The notes below the pieces were generated by a model. That model was not told where the DNA came from. It was given only the letters and a program-made list of their open reading frames with translations, and did no database searches. Shown in pieces: positions 33,732-42,562 of a stretch of 64,000 nucleotides of DNA (its first letter is position 1; the number at the start of each line of letters is the position of its first letter). Made by a program: the position numbers and the translations under genes. This stretch comes from Marinobacter sp. es.048 (GTDB lineage Bacteria; Pseudomonadota; Gammaproteobacteria; Pseudomonadales; Oleiphilaceae): positions 558,001 to 622,000 of the forward strand of contig NZ_FYFA01000001.1 in the NCBI RefSeq assembly GCF_900188435.1, in the 5' to 3' direction.

Positions 33732-34523
33732 ATGCGTTTTGTTGGCGCCCGGCTTTGGATATTGCTAGCAGTTTTATTGTTTACTTCTGCCTCCTTTGCG
33801 GAGCCGGAATCCGCCGACAAAACTCTCCGCATTGCCTATGTAGAGTTCCCCCCCATTACATACCAGGCCAGCGATGGCACCGCTGCTGGCAGTTTTATAG
33901 AGCTTACCCGGAAGATCGTTGTGGAGGCGGGTTACGAACCGGAATTTCTCTTCTTGCCCATCAGCCGGGTATACCTGTATCTGCGCAACGGTCGGATTGA
34001 CGTATGGCCAGGTTCCGCCAACGTTCCTGCTCTTAACGGTGAAGTTCTCGAGACCTGGGTCACTCCCCTCGCGACCCAGCTTAGCGCCTGGTATTTGGAG
34101 GGAACCGAACCACTCATTCATTTTGATCAACTACAGGGTAAGACCGTCATCACGATTGGCGGATACACCTATGGAGGGCTCTTATACTGGCTGGAGGCGG
34201 AAGGCTCGATTGACGTCACCGAAGCACCAAACTATCGGGCTGCTCTGGAAATGCTCAAGCTTGGCCGCGGGCATTACCTGTTTGGCCATCGAGATCCGGT
34301 TCTGGAAACACTGACCATGCCCAAAGACGACAAAATTCGTGAATCGGAGATCCGTTTGAGGAATCTGACCTGGCTGTTTTCGCTTGCCAATCCCCGGGCA
34401 GCGATACTGCGCGAAGAGTTCGATGATGCCTATATCCGTTTGGCTGAAAAGGGTGAAGTACCCCCGATCCGAAAGTTCGGAGAGAGCTTTGTGATTCCGG
34501 GCTTGCCCGAAAAATATCGGTAG
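33732..34523 (+). CDS. Periplasmic solute-binding-like protein (SBP_bac_3 type), orphan
   Basis: This 263-aa protein has a Sec signal peptide (MRFVGARLWILLAVLLFTSASFA) and then LRIAYVEFPPITYQASDGTAAGSFIELTRKIV, the opening of family 3 amino-acid-type binding proteins. The start at 33732 places the signal peptide at the N-terminus; the frame extends upstream to a TTG but that would bury the signal. No ABC permease or ATPase gene is nearby. Such orphans may feed a distant transporter or act as periplasmic sensors. The ligand is unknown. Confidence 0.8.
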   Translation: MRFVGARLWILLAVLLFTSASFAEPESADKTLRIAYVEFPPITYQASDGTAAGSFIELTRKIVVEAGYEPEFLFLPISRVYLYLRNGRIDVWPGSANVPALNGEVLETWVTPLATQLSAWYLEGTEPLIHFDQLQGKTVITIGGYTYGGLLYWLEAEGSIDVTEAPNYRAALEMLKLGRGHYLFGHRDPVLETLTMPKDDKIRESEIRLRNLTWLFSLANPRAAILREEFDDAYIRLAEKGEVPPIRKFGESFVIPGLPEKYR

Positions 34524-34537
34524 CAAGCCCAAGTGGC

Positions 34538-35269
34538 TCAGGAATCGGGATTGAGGCGGATATCCCCGTACCAGGCGGTCGCTTTTTCCCCGGTGTTGTC
34601 TGAATCCGACATAATGGCAATACCCACCACCGGAGGTGGTTCCTCGCCAAAAGCTTCCCGGTAGTCAGCCATGATGTCCCGTTCCACAGTGACCCATTCC
34701 CCAACCTTTTCTGATCCGGAATTCACCGCGATCATCATGGTTTTTTCGGTGTATGGATTGGGTACGATCTCGCCCTCTGCGAGGGTATTGGCCCAGATGT
34801 AGTTCAGGGCGTTGCCCGGTAAAGACTCGCCGAACAATACTTCAACCGTTTTCCGTTTTGCGCGCTCGAAAAAGCCGGCCTTCTCGGGCTGAAACTCGAA
34901 CGCAACGTAGATTCTGGCGGGATAGTCGTCACCGGACTTTTGCCGGGCATTGCCGTTTTCGAATACATTCGAGACCTTCCAGCGCCATTGCAGAATCATA
35001 GAACCGGTGGGCTCCAGTCTTACCCGTGCGATCAGGCCCGACGCTCCGCCCTCCGTGGTCGCCCGCACAACCTGCTGACCGTCCTCGGTTGTCAGTTCAT
35101 AGCGGCTGAGCTGGTCGATCTTGGGGAATTCCAGAGGTTCCCAGCCATCGTTGAGAGACTGCATCTGGGAGAAGGGAGTCAAGGCTGCCTCTTGTGACGC
35201 GACGGGCGTAACGAGCATGAAAGAAACGAGGAGCGGGCCCCAGATTCGTTTGTATCCGACCTTCTCCAT
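34538..35269 (-). CDS. DUF3047 domain-containing exported protein
   Basis: The 243-aa product has an N-terminal signal peptide (about 1-25, ending near PVASQ) and then the DUF3047 pattern: ILQWRWKVSNVFENGN, DDYPARIYVAFEF, NALNYIWAN and VERDIMADYREAFGEEPPPVVGIAIMSDSDNTGE. DUF3047 proteins are exported beta-rich proteins of unknown function. It is divergent from nrdA, whose promoter lies about 60 bp from its start, and convergent with the preceding solute-binding gene. Confidence 0.85.
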   Translation of the reverse strand: MEKVGYKRIWGPLLVSFMLVTPVASQEAALTPFSQMQSLNDGWEPLEFPKIDQLSRYELTTEDGQQVVRATTEGGASGLIARVRLEPTGSMILQWRWKVSNVFENGNARQKSGDDYPARIYVAFEFQPEKAGFFERAKRKTVEVLFGESLPGNALNYIWANTLAEGEIVPNPYTEKTMMIAVNSGSEKVGEWVTVERDIMADYREAFGEEPPPVVGIAIMSDSDNTGEKATAWYGDIRLNPDS

Positions 35270-35329
35270 AGTGCCTCTCCTCTTATCAGGGCGTTTCCGT
35301 TGCAGACAGATGTTTTACCGGAAAGTGCC

Positions 35330-35358
35330 TTGTCCTGTAAAAGCTACCCGTATATAGT
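35330..35358 (+). promoter_or_regulatory. Putative promoter of the nrdAB leader
   Basis: TTGTCC (35330-35335), a 17-nt spacer and TATAGT (35353-35358) lie just upstream of the cobalamin riboswitch. Transcription from here would give a leader of roughly 430 nt ahead of nrdA, containing the riboswitch and the inverted repeat. Confidence 0.6.
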
Positions 35359-35394
35359 GTTTTCATCCTTGGTTAAATACTAGATGTAGTGATC

Positions 35395-35592
35395 AGTGCG
35401 TAACCAGCTCGGTCAGTACGTGATCACTTCAAACATTTTGGTATCGGGAATCCGGTGAGACTCCGGAACTGACGCGCAGCGGTATTGGGGAACAAGCACG
35501 GCATTACGACACTGGTTGAGACCGGGAAGTCGCCGAGCGAGGCCGAATCGAACGATTCACGCCCCTGAGTCCGAAGACCTGCCAGGGAGAAA
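35395..35592 (+). ncRNA. Cobalamin (B12) riboswitch upstream of nrdA
   Basis: The conserved cobalamin-riboswitch blocks appear in order: TCGGGAATCCGGTGAGACTC (35444-35463), CTGACGCGCAGCGGTA (35469-35484), the B12-box-like CACTGG with ACCGGGAAGTCGC (around 35510-35533) and the terminal GAGTCCGAAGACCTGCC (35567-35583). The element precedes a class I ribonucleotide reductase. B12 riboswitches are known to repress B12-independent RNR genes in bacteria that also carry the B12-dependent class II enzyme. The ends are approximate; the expression platform between 35593 and nrdA was not resolved. Confidence 0.88.
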
Positions 35593-35643
35593 GAACTGCA
35601 CCTTCGCGACTCAGGGTGAGCAGACCGGACTCAGGCCAGACCC

Positions 35644-35729
35644 GTAGGTCGGATTAGCGAAGCGTAATCCGACACCTCTGTTTGCGCCAGGCCGCCTTTG
35701 TCGGATTACGCTTCGCTAATCCGACCTAC
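35644..35729. repeat. REP/BIME-like inverted repeat pair, copy 1
   Basis: A 30-nt unit starting GTAGGTCGGATTAGCGAAGC (35644-35673) recurs as its exact reverse complement at 35700-35729, separated by 26 nt. Each unit is itself palindromic (GTCGGATTA/TAATCCGAC). It lies in the nrdA leader, between the riboswitch and the start codon. The same structure is found downstream of nrdA. Such elements are typical of dispersed REP sequences mobilised by RAYT transposases; none is encoded here. Confidence 0.9.
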
Positions 35730-35797
35730 GGTGGCGCTCCGTTTCTCTGCCTACGCGATGGTGAAAGGAATTCAACGCGTATTCAGGAGAACACCAC

Positions 35798-38563
35798 ATG
35801 TCCGCCTCAGCACTGGCCGAACCTCGGCCAACCTCCCTCACCGATACCGAAACCCTCCAGGTCATCAAACGCAACGGCACCCTCGTGGGTTTCGACCCGT
35901 CGAAGATCAGCATCGCCGTGACCAAAGCCTTCCTCGCTGTTGAGGGTGACAATGCCGCCGGTTCCGCTCGTATCAACGATGCGGTGCACCGGGTCACGGA
36001 ACAGGTCATTCAGGCCATCAGTCGACGCCTGAAAGCAGGCGGCAAGGTGCATATTGAAGACATCCAGGACCAGGTCGAGCTTGCCCTGATGCGGGCCGAG
36101 GAGCAGAAGGTCGCCCGCGCCTATGTGCTCTATCGGGAGGAGCATGCTCGCCAGCGTGCGATCGACGAGCCGGTGGAAGCTCACCCACACCTCACCGTGA
36201 AAAAAGCCAGCGGCGAAACCGCGCCTCTGGATCTGGGTTTGATGAAGCTCCAGGTCGAACAGGCCGCGACCGGGCTGGAAGGTATTGACGGCGACTCACT
36301 GGTGCAGGATGCCCTGACCAACCTTTACGACGGCATCGCCGAAGAGGACGTGCTGTCCGCCCTGGTGATGACCGCGCGCAGCCGGATTGAGCGAGAGCCT
36401 GACTACAGCGCGGTTACCGCCCGTTTGCTGCTGGAGCAGCTGCGCCTGGAAAACGCGTTGGCCCTGGACCTGCAGCGGGACTTGCCGCTGGCAGAGCTTT
36501 ATCCACAGGCGCTTGAATCATTCATCCACGCCGGTATCCGTTATGAACTCCTGGATGAAGCTCTGGCCGCTTTCGATCTGGAGCGCCTTGGCGCTGCGCT
36601 GAAGCCAGAGCGTGACCTGCAATTTGGCTTCCTGGGCCTGCAAACCCTGTACGACCGTTACTTCCTGCACTGGAACAAGGCTCGCCTGGAATTGCCCCAA
36701 GTATTCTTTATGCGCGTGGCCATGGGCCTGGCCCTGCGGGAAGACGATCCGAATGCCCGCGCCATCGAGTTCTACAACCTGTTGTCGTCCTTTGACTACA
36801 TGGCATCCACGCCCACGTTGTTTAATAGCGGCACCCGCCATTCCCAGCTGTCTTCCTGCTACCTGACCACTGTGGGTGATGACCTGGAAGACATCTACGG
36901 TGCCATCCGCGACAACGCCATGCTGTCGAAATGGGCTGGCGGCCTGGGCAACGACTGGACCCCGGTGCGCGCGCTCGGCTCCCACATCAAGGGGACCAAC
37001 GGCCAGAGCCAGGGCGTAGTGCCGTTCCTGAAAGTGGTGAACGACACTGCCGTGGCGGTGAACCAGGGTGGCAAGCGCAAAGGCGCTGTATGCGCCTACC
37101 TGGAAAGCTGGCATCTGGATATTGAAGAGTTTCTGGAGCTGCGCAAGAACACCGGCGACGAGCGCCGCCGCACCCACGACATGAACACCGCCAACTGGGT
37201 GCCGGACCTGCTGATCGAACGCATGCGCAAAGACCGTGACTGGACCCTGTTCTCCCCGAGCGATGCGCCGGATCTGCACGACCTGTACGGCAACGCCTTC
37301 CGTGAACGCTACGAGCATTACGAAGCGCTGGCGGAGCAGGGCAGGATCAAGCTGTTCAGGAAAATCCCGGCCAAGCAGCTCTGGCGCAAGATGCTCACCG
37401 TGCTATTCGAAACCGGGCACCCCTGGATTACCTTCAAGGACCCCTGCAACCTGCGCTCGCCCCAGCAGCACCGGGGTGTGGTACACAGCTCCAACCTGTG
37501 CACGGAAATCACCCTGAACATCAGTGCCGATGAAATTGCCGTGTGCAACCTGGGTTCCGTAAACCTTGCGGCTCATATCGCCAACGGCGAGCTGGATGTG
37601 CAGCGTCTGGAACAAACGGTGAACACCGCTGTGCGCATGCTCGATAACGTTATCGACATCAACTACTACGCCGTGCCCCAGGCCCGCAATTCCAACCGGA
37701 AACATCGCCCGGTCGGTCTTGGCCTGATGGGGTTCCAGGATGCGCTCTATCAATTGGGCCTGCCGTATTCCAGCCCGGAAGCGGTGGAGTTTGCCGACCT
37801 TGCCATGGAGCAGCTCAGCTACTTCGCCATTCGCGCCTCAGCCACGCTGGCGGGTGAGCGAGGTGCTTACGAGACTTATGAAGGTTCTCTCTGGCAGCAG
37901 GGCATCCTGCCTATCGACTCGATCGACCTGCTGAAGGAAAACCGCAGGGAAGGGGATCTGTCCATCAACAACAACGCTCGCCTGGACTGGTCGCCGGTGC
38001 GTGACCTCATCGCCAAGAACGGCATGCGGAACAGCAATGTGATGGCGATTGCGCCCACAGCCACCATCTCCAACATCGTGGGCGTGTCCCAGTCCATCGA
38101 GCCGGCGTATCAGAACCTGTTCGTGAAATCGAACCTCTCCGGAGAATTCACCGTGGTCAATCCTTCCCTGGTTCGGGACCTCAAGGCCGAAGGCCTGTGG
38201 GACAACGTGATGGTGAATGACCTCAAATACTTCGACGGGTCCGTGCAGCAGATCGACCGTATTCCGGTTGAATTGAAGGCCCGCTACGCCACCGCCTTCG
38301 AGATCGATGCGAGATGGCTGGTGGAGGCCGCCGCAAGGCGCCAGAAATGGCTCGATCAGGCCCAGAGCCTCAACCTGTACATGGCAGAGCCCAGCGGCAA
38401 AAAGCTTGATGCCCTCTACCAGCTGGCCTGGGAGCGTGGGCTGAAAACCACCTATTACCTGCGCTCCCTGGGTGCCACCGGCGCGGAAAAAACTGCGCCG
38501 GTGTCAGCACCACAGCCACAAGTGTGCAGCATCGATGAGCCGGACTGCGAGGCATGCCAGTAG
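35798..38563 (+). CDS. nrdA: Class I ribonucleoside-diphosphate reductase, alpha subunit
   Basis: NrdA reduces ribonucleotides to deoxyribonucleotides using the radical from NrdB. The 921-aa protein has an N-terminal ATP-cone (about 19-120, VIKRNGTLVGFDPSKI) and a second ATP-cone-like repeat (about 130-215, LTVKKASGETAPLDLGLMKL), an arrangement known from Pseudomonas NrdA. The catalytic barrel shows the redox cysteines in LSSCYLTT and AVCNLGSVNL, the radical cysteine in SSNLCTEITLN and the paired tyrosines in KTTYYLRSLGA. The tail cysteines 910, 917 and 920 serve re-reduction. The leader carries a cobalamin riboswitch and a REP pair; nrdB follows after 119 bp. Confidence 0.96.
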   Translation: MSASALAEPRPTSLTDTETLQVIKRNGTLVGFDPSKISIAVTKAFLAVEGDNAAGSARINDAVHRVTEQVIQAISRRLKAGGKVHIEDIQDQVELALMRAEEQKVARAYVLYREEHARQRAIDEPVEAHPHLTVKKASGETAPLDLGLMKLQVEQAATGLEGIDGDSLVQDALTNLYDGIAEEDVLSALVMTARSRIEREPDYSAVTARLLLEQLRLENALALDLQRDLPLAELYPQALESFIHAGIRYELLDEALAAFDLERLGAALKPERDLQFGFLGLQTLYDRYFLHWNKARLELPQVFFMRVAMGLALREDDPNARAIEFYNLLSSFDYMASTPTLFNSGTRHSQLSSCYLTTVGDDLEDIYGAIRDNAMLSKWAGGLGNDWTPVRALGSHIKGTNGQSQGVVPFLKVVNDTAVAVNQGGKRKGAVCAYLESWHLDIEEFLELRKNTGDERRRTHDMNTANWVPDLLIERMRKDRDWTLFSPSDAPDLHDLYGNAFRERYEHYEALAEQGRIKLFRKIPAKQLWRKMLTVLFETGHPWITFKDPCNLRSPQQHRGVVHSSNLCTEITLNISADEIAVCNLGSVNLAAHIANGELDVQRLEQTVNTAVRMLDNVIDINYYAVPQARNSNRKHRPVGLGLMGFQDALYQLGLPYSSPEAVEFADLAMEQLSYFAIRASATLAGERGAYETYEGSLWQQGILPIDSIDLLKENRREGDLSINNNARLDWSPVRDLIAKNGMRNSNVMAIAPTATISNIVGVSQSIEPAYQNLFVKSNLSGEFTVVNPSLVRDLKAEGLWDNVMVNDLKYFDGSVQQIDRIPVELKARYATAFEIDARWLVEAAARRQKWLDQAQSLNLYMAEPSGKKLDALYQLAWERGLKTTYYLRSLGATGAEKTAPVSAPQPQVCSIDEPDCEACQ

Positions 38564-38569
38564 CTACCC

Positions 38570-38655
38570 GTAGGTCGGATTAGCAAAGCGTAATCCGACA
38601 ACCGAGCCAGAATTCACCAAACACAGTCGGATTACGCTTCGCTAATCCGACCTAC
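38570..38655. repeat. REP/BIME-like inverted repeat pair, copy 2
   Basis: Left unit 38570-38599 and right unit 38626-38655 repeat the 30-nt sequences of the copy at 35644-35729, with one change in the left unit (GCAAAG for GCGAAG) and the same 26-nt spacer length but an unrelated spacer sequence. It begins 7 bases after the nrdA stop and ends 27 bases before nrdB, so it is transcribed between the two genes. It could form a stable hairpin affecting nrdA mRNA stability or nrdB expression. Confidence 0.9.
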
Positions 38656-38682
38656 GATGAACCGAATTCAGAGGTAAGAGGC

Positions 38683-39741
38683 ATGCTCAACTGGGACGAC
38701 GAACCAAAAACTGAATCCAGGGCGGCGCATCCCGGCGCCCCGGCCCCCGTGAATGTCGACGACAAACGTGTCATCAACGGCGAAACCGACATCAACCAGC
38801 TGGCGCCATTCAAGTATCCCTGGGCCTGGGAGTACTTCATGAACGCGAACAAGAACCACTGGACCCCCCTGGATGTGAACATGGCCCAGGACGTTCATGA
38901 CTATCATCACCGGCTGACAGCTCCGGAAAAGCACGTCTATGAGAATGTGCTGGCCTACCTCACCACCTCCGATATCCTTGCCATGCGCAACATCGGGCTC
39001 GCGGTGATGGAAAAGATGAGTGCGCCGGAGCTACAGATCTACCAGGCCCGGCAGGTCTATGAAGAAGCCATGCACACCTGGGCCTACCAGCACTGCATCG
39101 AAACCCTGAACCTGGACCAGAGCGAGATCTACAACCGCTATCGTGTGGTGCCCGCGATCAACGGTAAGATCCAGATCGCTAACCGCCGGCTGGATGCCGC
39201 CATGCGCCCGGACATGAGCCTGCGCAACAAGGACGACCTGCAGGAATTCATCATGTCCTACCTGTTTTTCGCCGCGGTGTTCGAGGGTACCTGGTTCTAC
39301 AACGGTTTCAGCCCCATCTTCGCTCTGCAGCGCCGGGGCCTGATGCGTGGTACGGGTGAGCAACTGCAGTACATTCTGCGGGACGAGGCCATGCATTTCT
39401 CCTTTGGCCTGAAGGTGGTGAACCAGATCGTGGAGGAGGAGAACATTACCTTTGACCCGAAGGCTGTGCGTGAGATGTGGGACGAATCCGAAGCCGCTGA
39501 GAAGGCCTATGCGAACTACATTCTGCGGGATCCGATACTCGGTTATTCCGCGGAATACCACAGCGAGCAGTTCCGCTTCGTGGCGAATCGCCGTGCCCGT
39601 ACCGTGGGTCTGGAGGAGCCGTTCCCGGGCGCGAAGAACGTCTCGCCATGGCTGGACGAGCAGGCCAACCTGCGCAAGGAGAAGAACTTTTTTGAAACCC
39701 GGGTAATCGAATACCAGACGGGAGCCCAGCTTGAGTGGTAG
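38683..39741 (+). CDS. nrdB: Class I ribonucleoside-diphosphate reductase, beta subunit
   Basis: The 352-aa radical-generating subunit carries the expected diiron ligands and tyrosine: an Asp in TTSDILAMRN, Glu/His/Tyr in VYEEAMHTWAYQHCIE, Glu in AVFEGTWFYNGF, and Glu/His in LRDEAMHFSFG. The tyrosine spaced seven residues after the first Glu ligand corresponds to E. coli Y122, so a Tyr-radical class Ia-type enzyme is expected. The C-terminal EYQTGAQLEW supplies the docking tail. AGAGGT precedes the ATG. It is separated from nrdA by the REP pair. Confidence 0.95.
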   Translation: MLNWDDEPKTESRAAHPGAPAPVNVDDKRVINGETDINQLAPFKYPWAWEYFMNANKNHWTPLDVNMAQDVHDYHHRLTAPEKHVYENVLAYLTTSDILAMRNIGLAVMEKMSAPELQIYQARQVYEEAMHTWAYQHCIETLNLDQSEIYNRYRVVPAINGKIQIANRRLDAAMRPDMSLRNKDDLQEFIMSYLFFAAVFEGTWFYNGFSPIFALQRRGLMRGTGEQLQYILRDEAMHFSFGLKVVNQIVEEENITFDPKAVREMWDESEAAEKAYANYILRDPILGYSAEYHSEQFRFVANRRARTVGLEEPFPGAKNVSPWLDEQANLRKEKNFFETRVIEYQTGAQLEW

Positions 39742-39914
39742 ACCCGCCCGAACGGCCTGAGCTATGCGCCCTGAGCCTGCATGAACTGATACCCTGGGCA
39801 GGGCGTATAACCTGGATGGTGGCCGTTGAGGTTGCTGGTAACCTTCGGCTATTGTCTCGCAAGCGCCATGATGACAGGCTCAAACAAGCGGAGAGTTTCC
39901 CAGAGGTAGCCTTG

Positions 39915-40706
39915 GTGAATAGACATCTTTTGTATGGATTTGCGTCGCCGTTGTGCCTCGGTTTACTGGTTGCGTTCCTAGCTTTGCCGCGTGTCTCGAT
40001 GGCACAAAGCAAACTGACATTCGCTTTCGGCGAAGAATCACCCCCTTACAGTTTCTCGCTTGGCGACAAGGCCGGCGGCCTGTTTCCTGAGTTGGTTCGG
40101 CTGACGTTCAGTTCTATCCCCGGCTACACCATGCAAAGCGCGGTGATGCCCTGGTCGAGGGCGCAGTACAACGTCAGGCTGGGCCTCACCGACGGCCTTC
40201 TCACCTATCCGTCGAAGGAGCGACAGAACTACGCAGTCTTTTCAGCGATACCGCTCTTCAATCAGGATTATGGCCATCTGGTTTACTCGGCTGAAAACCC
40301 CAACATAGGCCTGATCGAATCGGCGACCAGCTTTTCTGACTTGTCCAGACTGAAGGTGATCGTTGAGAAGGGTTCCAAATGGGAAGAGGAAAATATCCCC
40401 GATTATCTGGAGCGGGTGCCGGGCCGAGACATGCATACGATGATGCATCTTCTTATGCTACGCAAAGCCGGAGATTTTTTGGTGCTGCCCGCTGAAGACG
40501 CCCGATTCATCGCTCGAAAACTGGGCTACTCGGAAAAGCTTGAAGTTCGCAATGTCGATTTTATTCCGAATTCCCTGATCCCTTTTCACATTGGCGTTTC
40601 GCGGGAGCTTCCGTCTGCCATGAAAGTGATCAATCAGGTGGATCAGGCCTTGCAAAGGCCGGAATTACAGTCACAACTGAACACTCTGATCAAAAGTTAT
40701 CGATAA
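39915..40706 (+). CDS. Periplasmic solute-binding-like protein (SBP_bac_3 type), orphan
   Basis: The 263-aa product starts with a GTG at 39915, preceded by AGAGGTAG, which places a signal peptide (LLYGFASPLCLGLLVAFLALP, cleaved near SMA) at the N-terminus. The same frame is open back to a GTG overlapping the nrdB stop, but that extension would bury the signal peptide. The mature part begins LTFAFGEESPPYSFSLGDKAGGLFPELV, typical of family 3 binding proteins. No transporter genes are nearby. The ligand is unknown. Confidence 0.75.
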   Translation: MNRHLLYGFASPLCLGLLVAFLALPRVSMAQSKLTFAFGEESPPYSFSLGDKAGGLFPELVRLTFSSIPGYTMQSAVMPWSRAQYNVRLGLTDGLLTYPSKERQNYAVFSAIPLFNQDYGHLVYSAENPNIGLIESATSFSDLSRLKVIVEKGSKWEEENIPDYLERVPGRDMHTMMHLLMLRKAGDFLVLPAEDARFIARKLGYSEKLEVRNVDFIPNSLIPFHIGVSRELPSAMKVINQVDQALQRPELQSQLNTLIKSYR

Positions 40707-40717
40707 CGTAGATTGTG

Positions 40718-42496
40718 TTACCTGATCTTTTCAGCAGACGGTAAGTCCTTCTCTGGCTCGTCCGATGTGCTCCCGATGCAGACCTGGTTTCGGCCCTGGA
40801 CCTTGGCCTGGTAGAGGTTGTGGTCGGCCGTTGCAATCGCATGGTCCAGTGAGACATGTTCAGAATGGGGACTGGCGACACCGACGCTGATGGTGCACCG
40901 GATCAATTTGCCCCGGTCAGGGATGACCAGCTGTTCAATATTATGGCGGAAACGCTCGGCCACTTTTTTGGCTTCCGCCTGGTCGGTTTCCGGCAGCAAC
41001 AGGGTGAATTCCTCGCCACCCCAACGGGCCAGGAGGTCGCCCTTGCGACGGGAGCGATCAAGCTCGGCGGCTATGTTCTTCAATACCCTGTCACCCGCAG
41101 CATGGCCATATTGATCATTGATGTTCTTGAAGTGGTCAATATCGATCACAACCACGCAGATGTTCCTGTTCTTGCGCGAGACCAGACTCCACAGCGATTC
41201 GGCGACCGGCAGAAAGCCGCGGCGATTGTTCAGGCCGGTCAGCGGATCAATCCGGGCGTTTCGCTCCGCTGTCATCCGGGCCTGTTCGTTTCGTCGAACC
41301 AGATCGGCCAGCGCCAGCGCCAACAGCATGGCATCCAACACCATGCCGATGTCCACGGCGTAGTAACCAGGCTGGGTGTAAGGAATAACGCCGGATACCG
41401 TCAGGGCGGAAATCGAAGCGCCGACGACAGAGGCCAGTGTGCCCAGCAGGAAATAGCGGGCGGCCTGATTGCCACTCAGCCAGCTCGATACGCCCATGTA
41501 GAGCATCAGTGCACTGAACACCGGTACAACCAGAAATGCCAGTCTCAGCGCCGGGCCCTGCTCGTTCAAGGCGATGCAGGTCGTAACGAGCGCGAAATAG
41601 GCCCCGAAAAAGATCTGGATGGCTCGGTGGAGTCGCGGCTGGTGGCGTTTGGTATTCAGGAAATTCGTCGCAAATGCCAGGCCGGCGCTTGCGAAACACA
41701 GCATCAGCAGGGGCGGGGCCCACTGTTGCCAAGCCACCGCGTTGGGCCAGAGCAGTGCCATCCCGATGCCGCTGTAGGATGCCGTCATGGCAAGATAACT
41801 GCCCATGTAGAGCGAATAGAACAGATAACGCCGCTGCCGAAGGCCGGCGAACAGCATCAGGTTATAGGCTGATAGTGCAAACATGGCCCCGTAGACGAAG
41901 CTGTAGAACGCAGTCTCGGAGTGTTCTCGACCATGGCTGGTGGTTATGCTGGAAAAATACAGTGGCACCAGCATGGGGTCGGCTGTCTGGATCCGCAGTA
42001 ACAGACGTGTCTTGCCGGGCGGAAACGGGTAATCGGCACTGGGTATGCGTTTGGCGAGGGAGCGTTCATCCAGCGGAATCTGATCACCGCTGACAAAGTG
42101 CTGTGGGGGCCGGTCTTCGGTCAGCAGAAAGAAGTCGACCCGCTCCAGCCAGCCTGTTCTGACGGACACGCGCCGCAAAATGAGCTCTTCGGTCGGATTG
42201 AGGACATCCGCCGCCAGCCAGATCGCACCGGAATTGATGCCATTGACCAAAACGCTGGTTTGGGGGCGGGTCAGAACAGTGGGATTGCGGCCAATCAGGG
42301 ACTGAACCTGCTCAACAGACAGCCTGTCGCCCTGTTCAGCGAGAAACGCCACCCGGTCGGTTACGGCGCCCGGGTAATCAGATTGCGCGTCAATGACTGG
42401 CACTGAACCATAGTCGTCTGCCGATTCGGCAGCAGCAGACGTTGTCAGGTTCAGAAGGATCAGCACGCAGAGCAGGGGCCAATAGTGTGGCACCAA
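40718..42496 (-). CDS. 7TMR-DISM diguanylate cyclase
   Basis: This 592-aa membrane sensor makes c-di-GMP. Order: signal peptide (1-23), an extracellular 7TMR-DISMED2 domain (about 45-185), seven TM helices of the 7TMR-DISM type (about 197-400) and a GGDEF domain (415-575). The active-site motif is GGEEF at 493-497, and RKGD at 484-487, five residues before it, is an intact inhibitory I-site. It should respond to a periplasmic ligand and be product-inhibited. It converges with the solute-binding gene upstream; a role for that protein as its ligand carrier is speculative. Confidence 0.92.
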   Translation of the reverse strand: MVPHYWPLLCVLILLNLTTSAAAESADDYGSVPVIDAQSDYPGAVTDRVAFLAEQGDRLSVEQVQSLIGRNPTVLTRPQTSVLVNGINSGAIWLAADVLNPTEELILRRVSVRTGWLERVDFFLLTEDRPPQHFVSGDQIPLDERSLAKRIPSADYPFPPGKTRLLLRIQTADPMLVPLYFSSITTSHGREHSETAFYSFVYGAMFALSAYNLMLFAGLRQRRYLFYSLYMGSYLAMTASYSGIGMALLWPNAVAWQQWAPPLLMLCFASAGLAFATNFLNTKRHQPRLHRAIQIFFGAYFALVTTCIALNEQGPALRLAFLVVPVFSALMLYMGVSSWLSGNQAARYFLLGTLASVVGASISALTVSGVIPYTQPGYYAVDIGMVLDAMLLALALADLVRRNEQARMTAERNARIDPLTGLNNRRGFLPVAESLWSLVSRKNRNICVVVIDIDHFKNINDQYGHAAGDRVLKNIAAELDRSRRKGDLLARWGGEEFTLLLPETDQAEAKKVAERFRHNIEQLVIPDRGKLIRCTISVGVASPHSEHVSLDHAIATADHNLYQAKVQGRNQVCIGSTSDEPEKDLPSAEKIR

Positions 42497-42562
42497 TTTT
42501 CATATTCCTTTATTTGGTTTTGCCTAGACTATCGGCAAACCTGCTCCGTGTCATATCCCACT

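Noticed and set aside
39735..39914. GTG start overlapping the nrdB stop for the second binding protein
   Set aside because: The signal peptide begins 60 codons later at a GTG with its own ribosome-binding site.
40718..42496. Possible degenerate, inactive GGDEF domain
   Set aside because: GGEEF is an accepted active variant and the I-site is intact.
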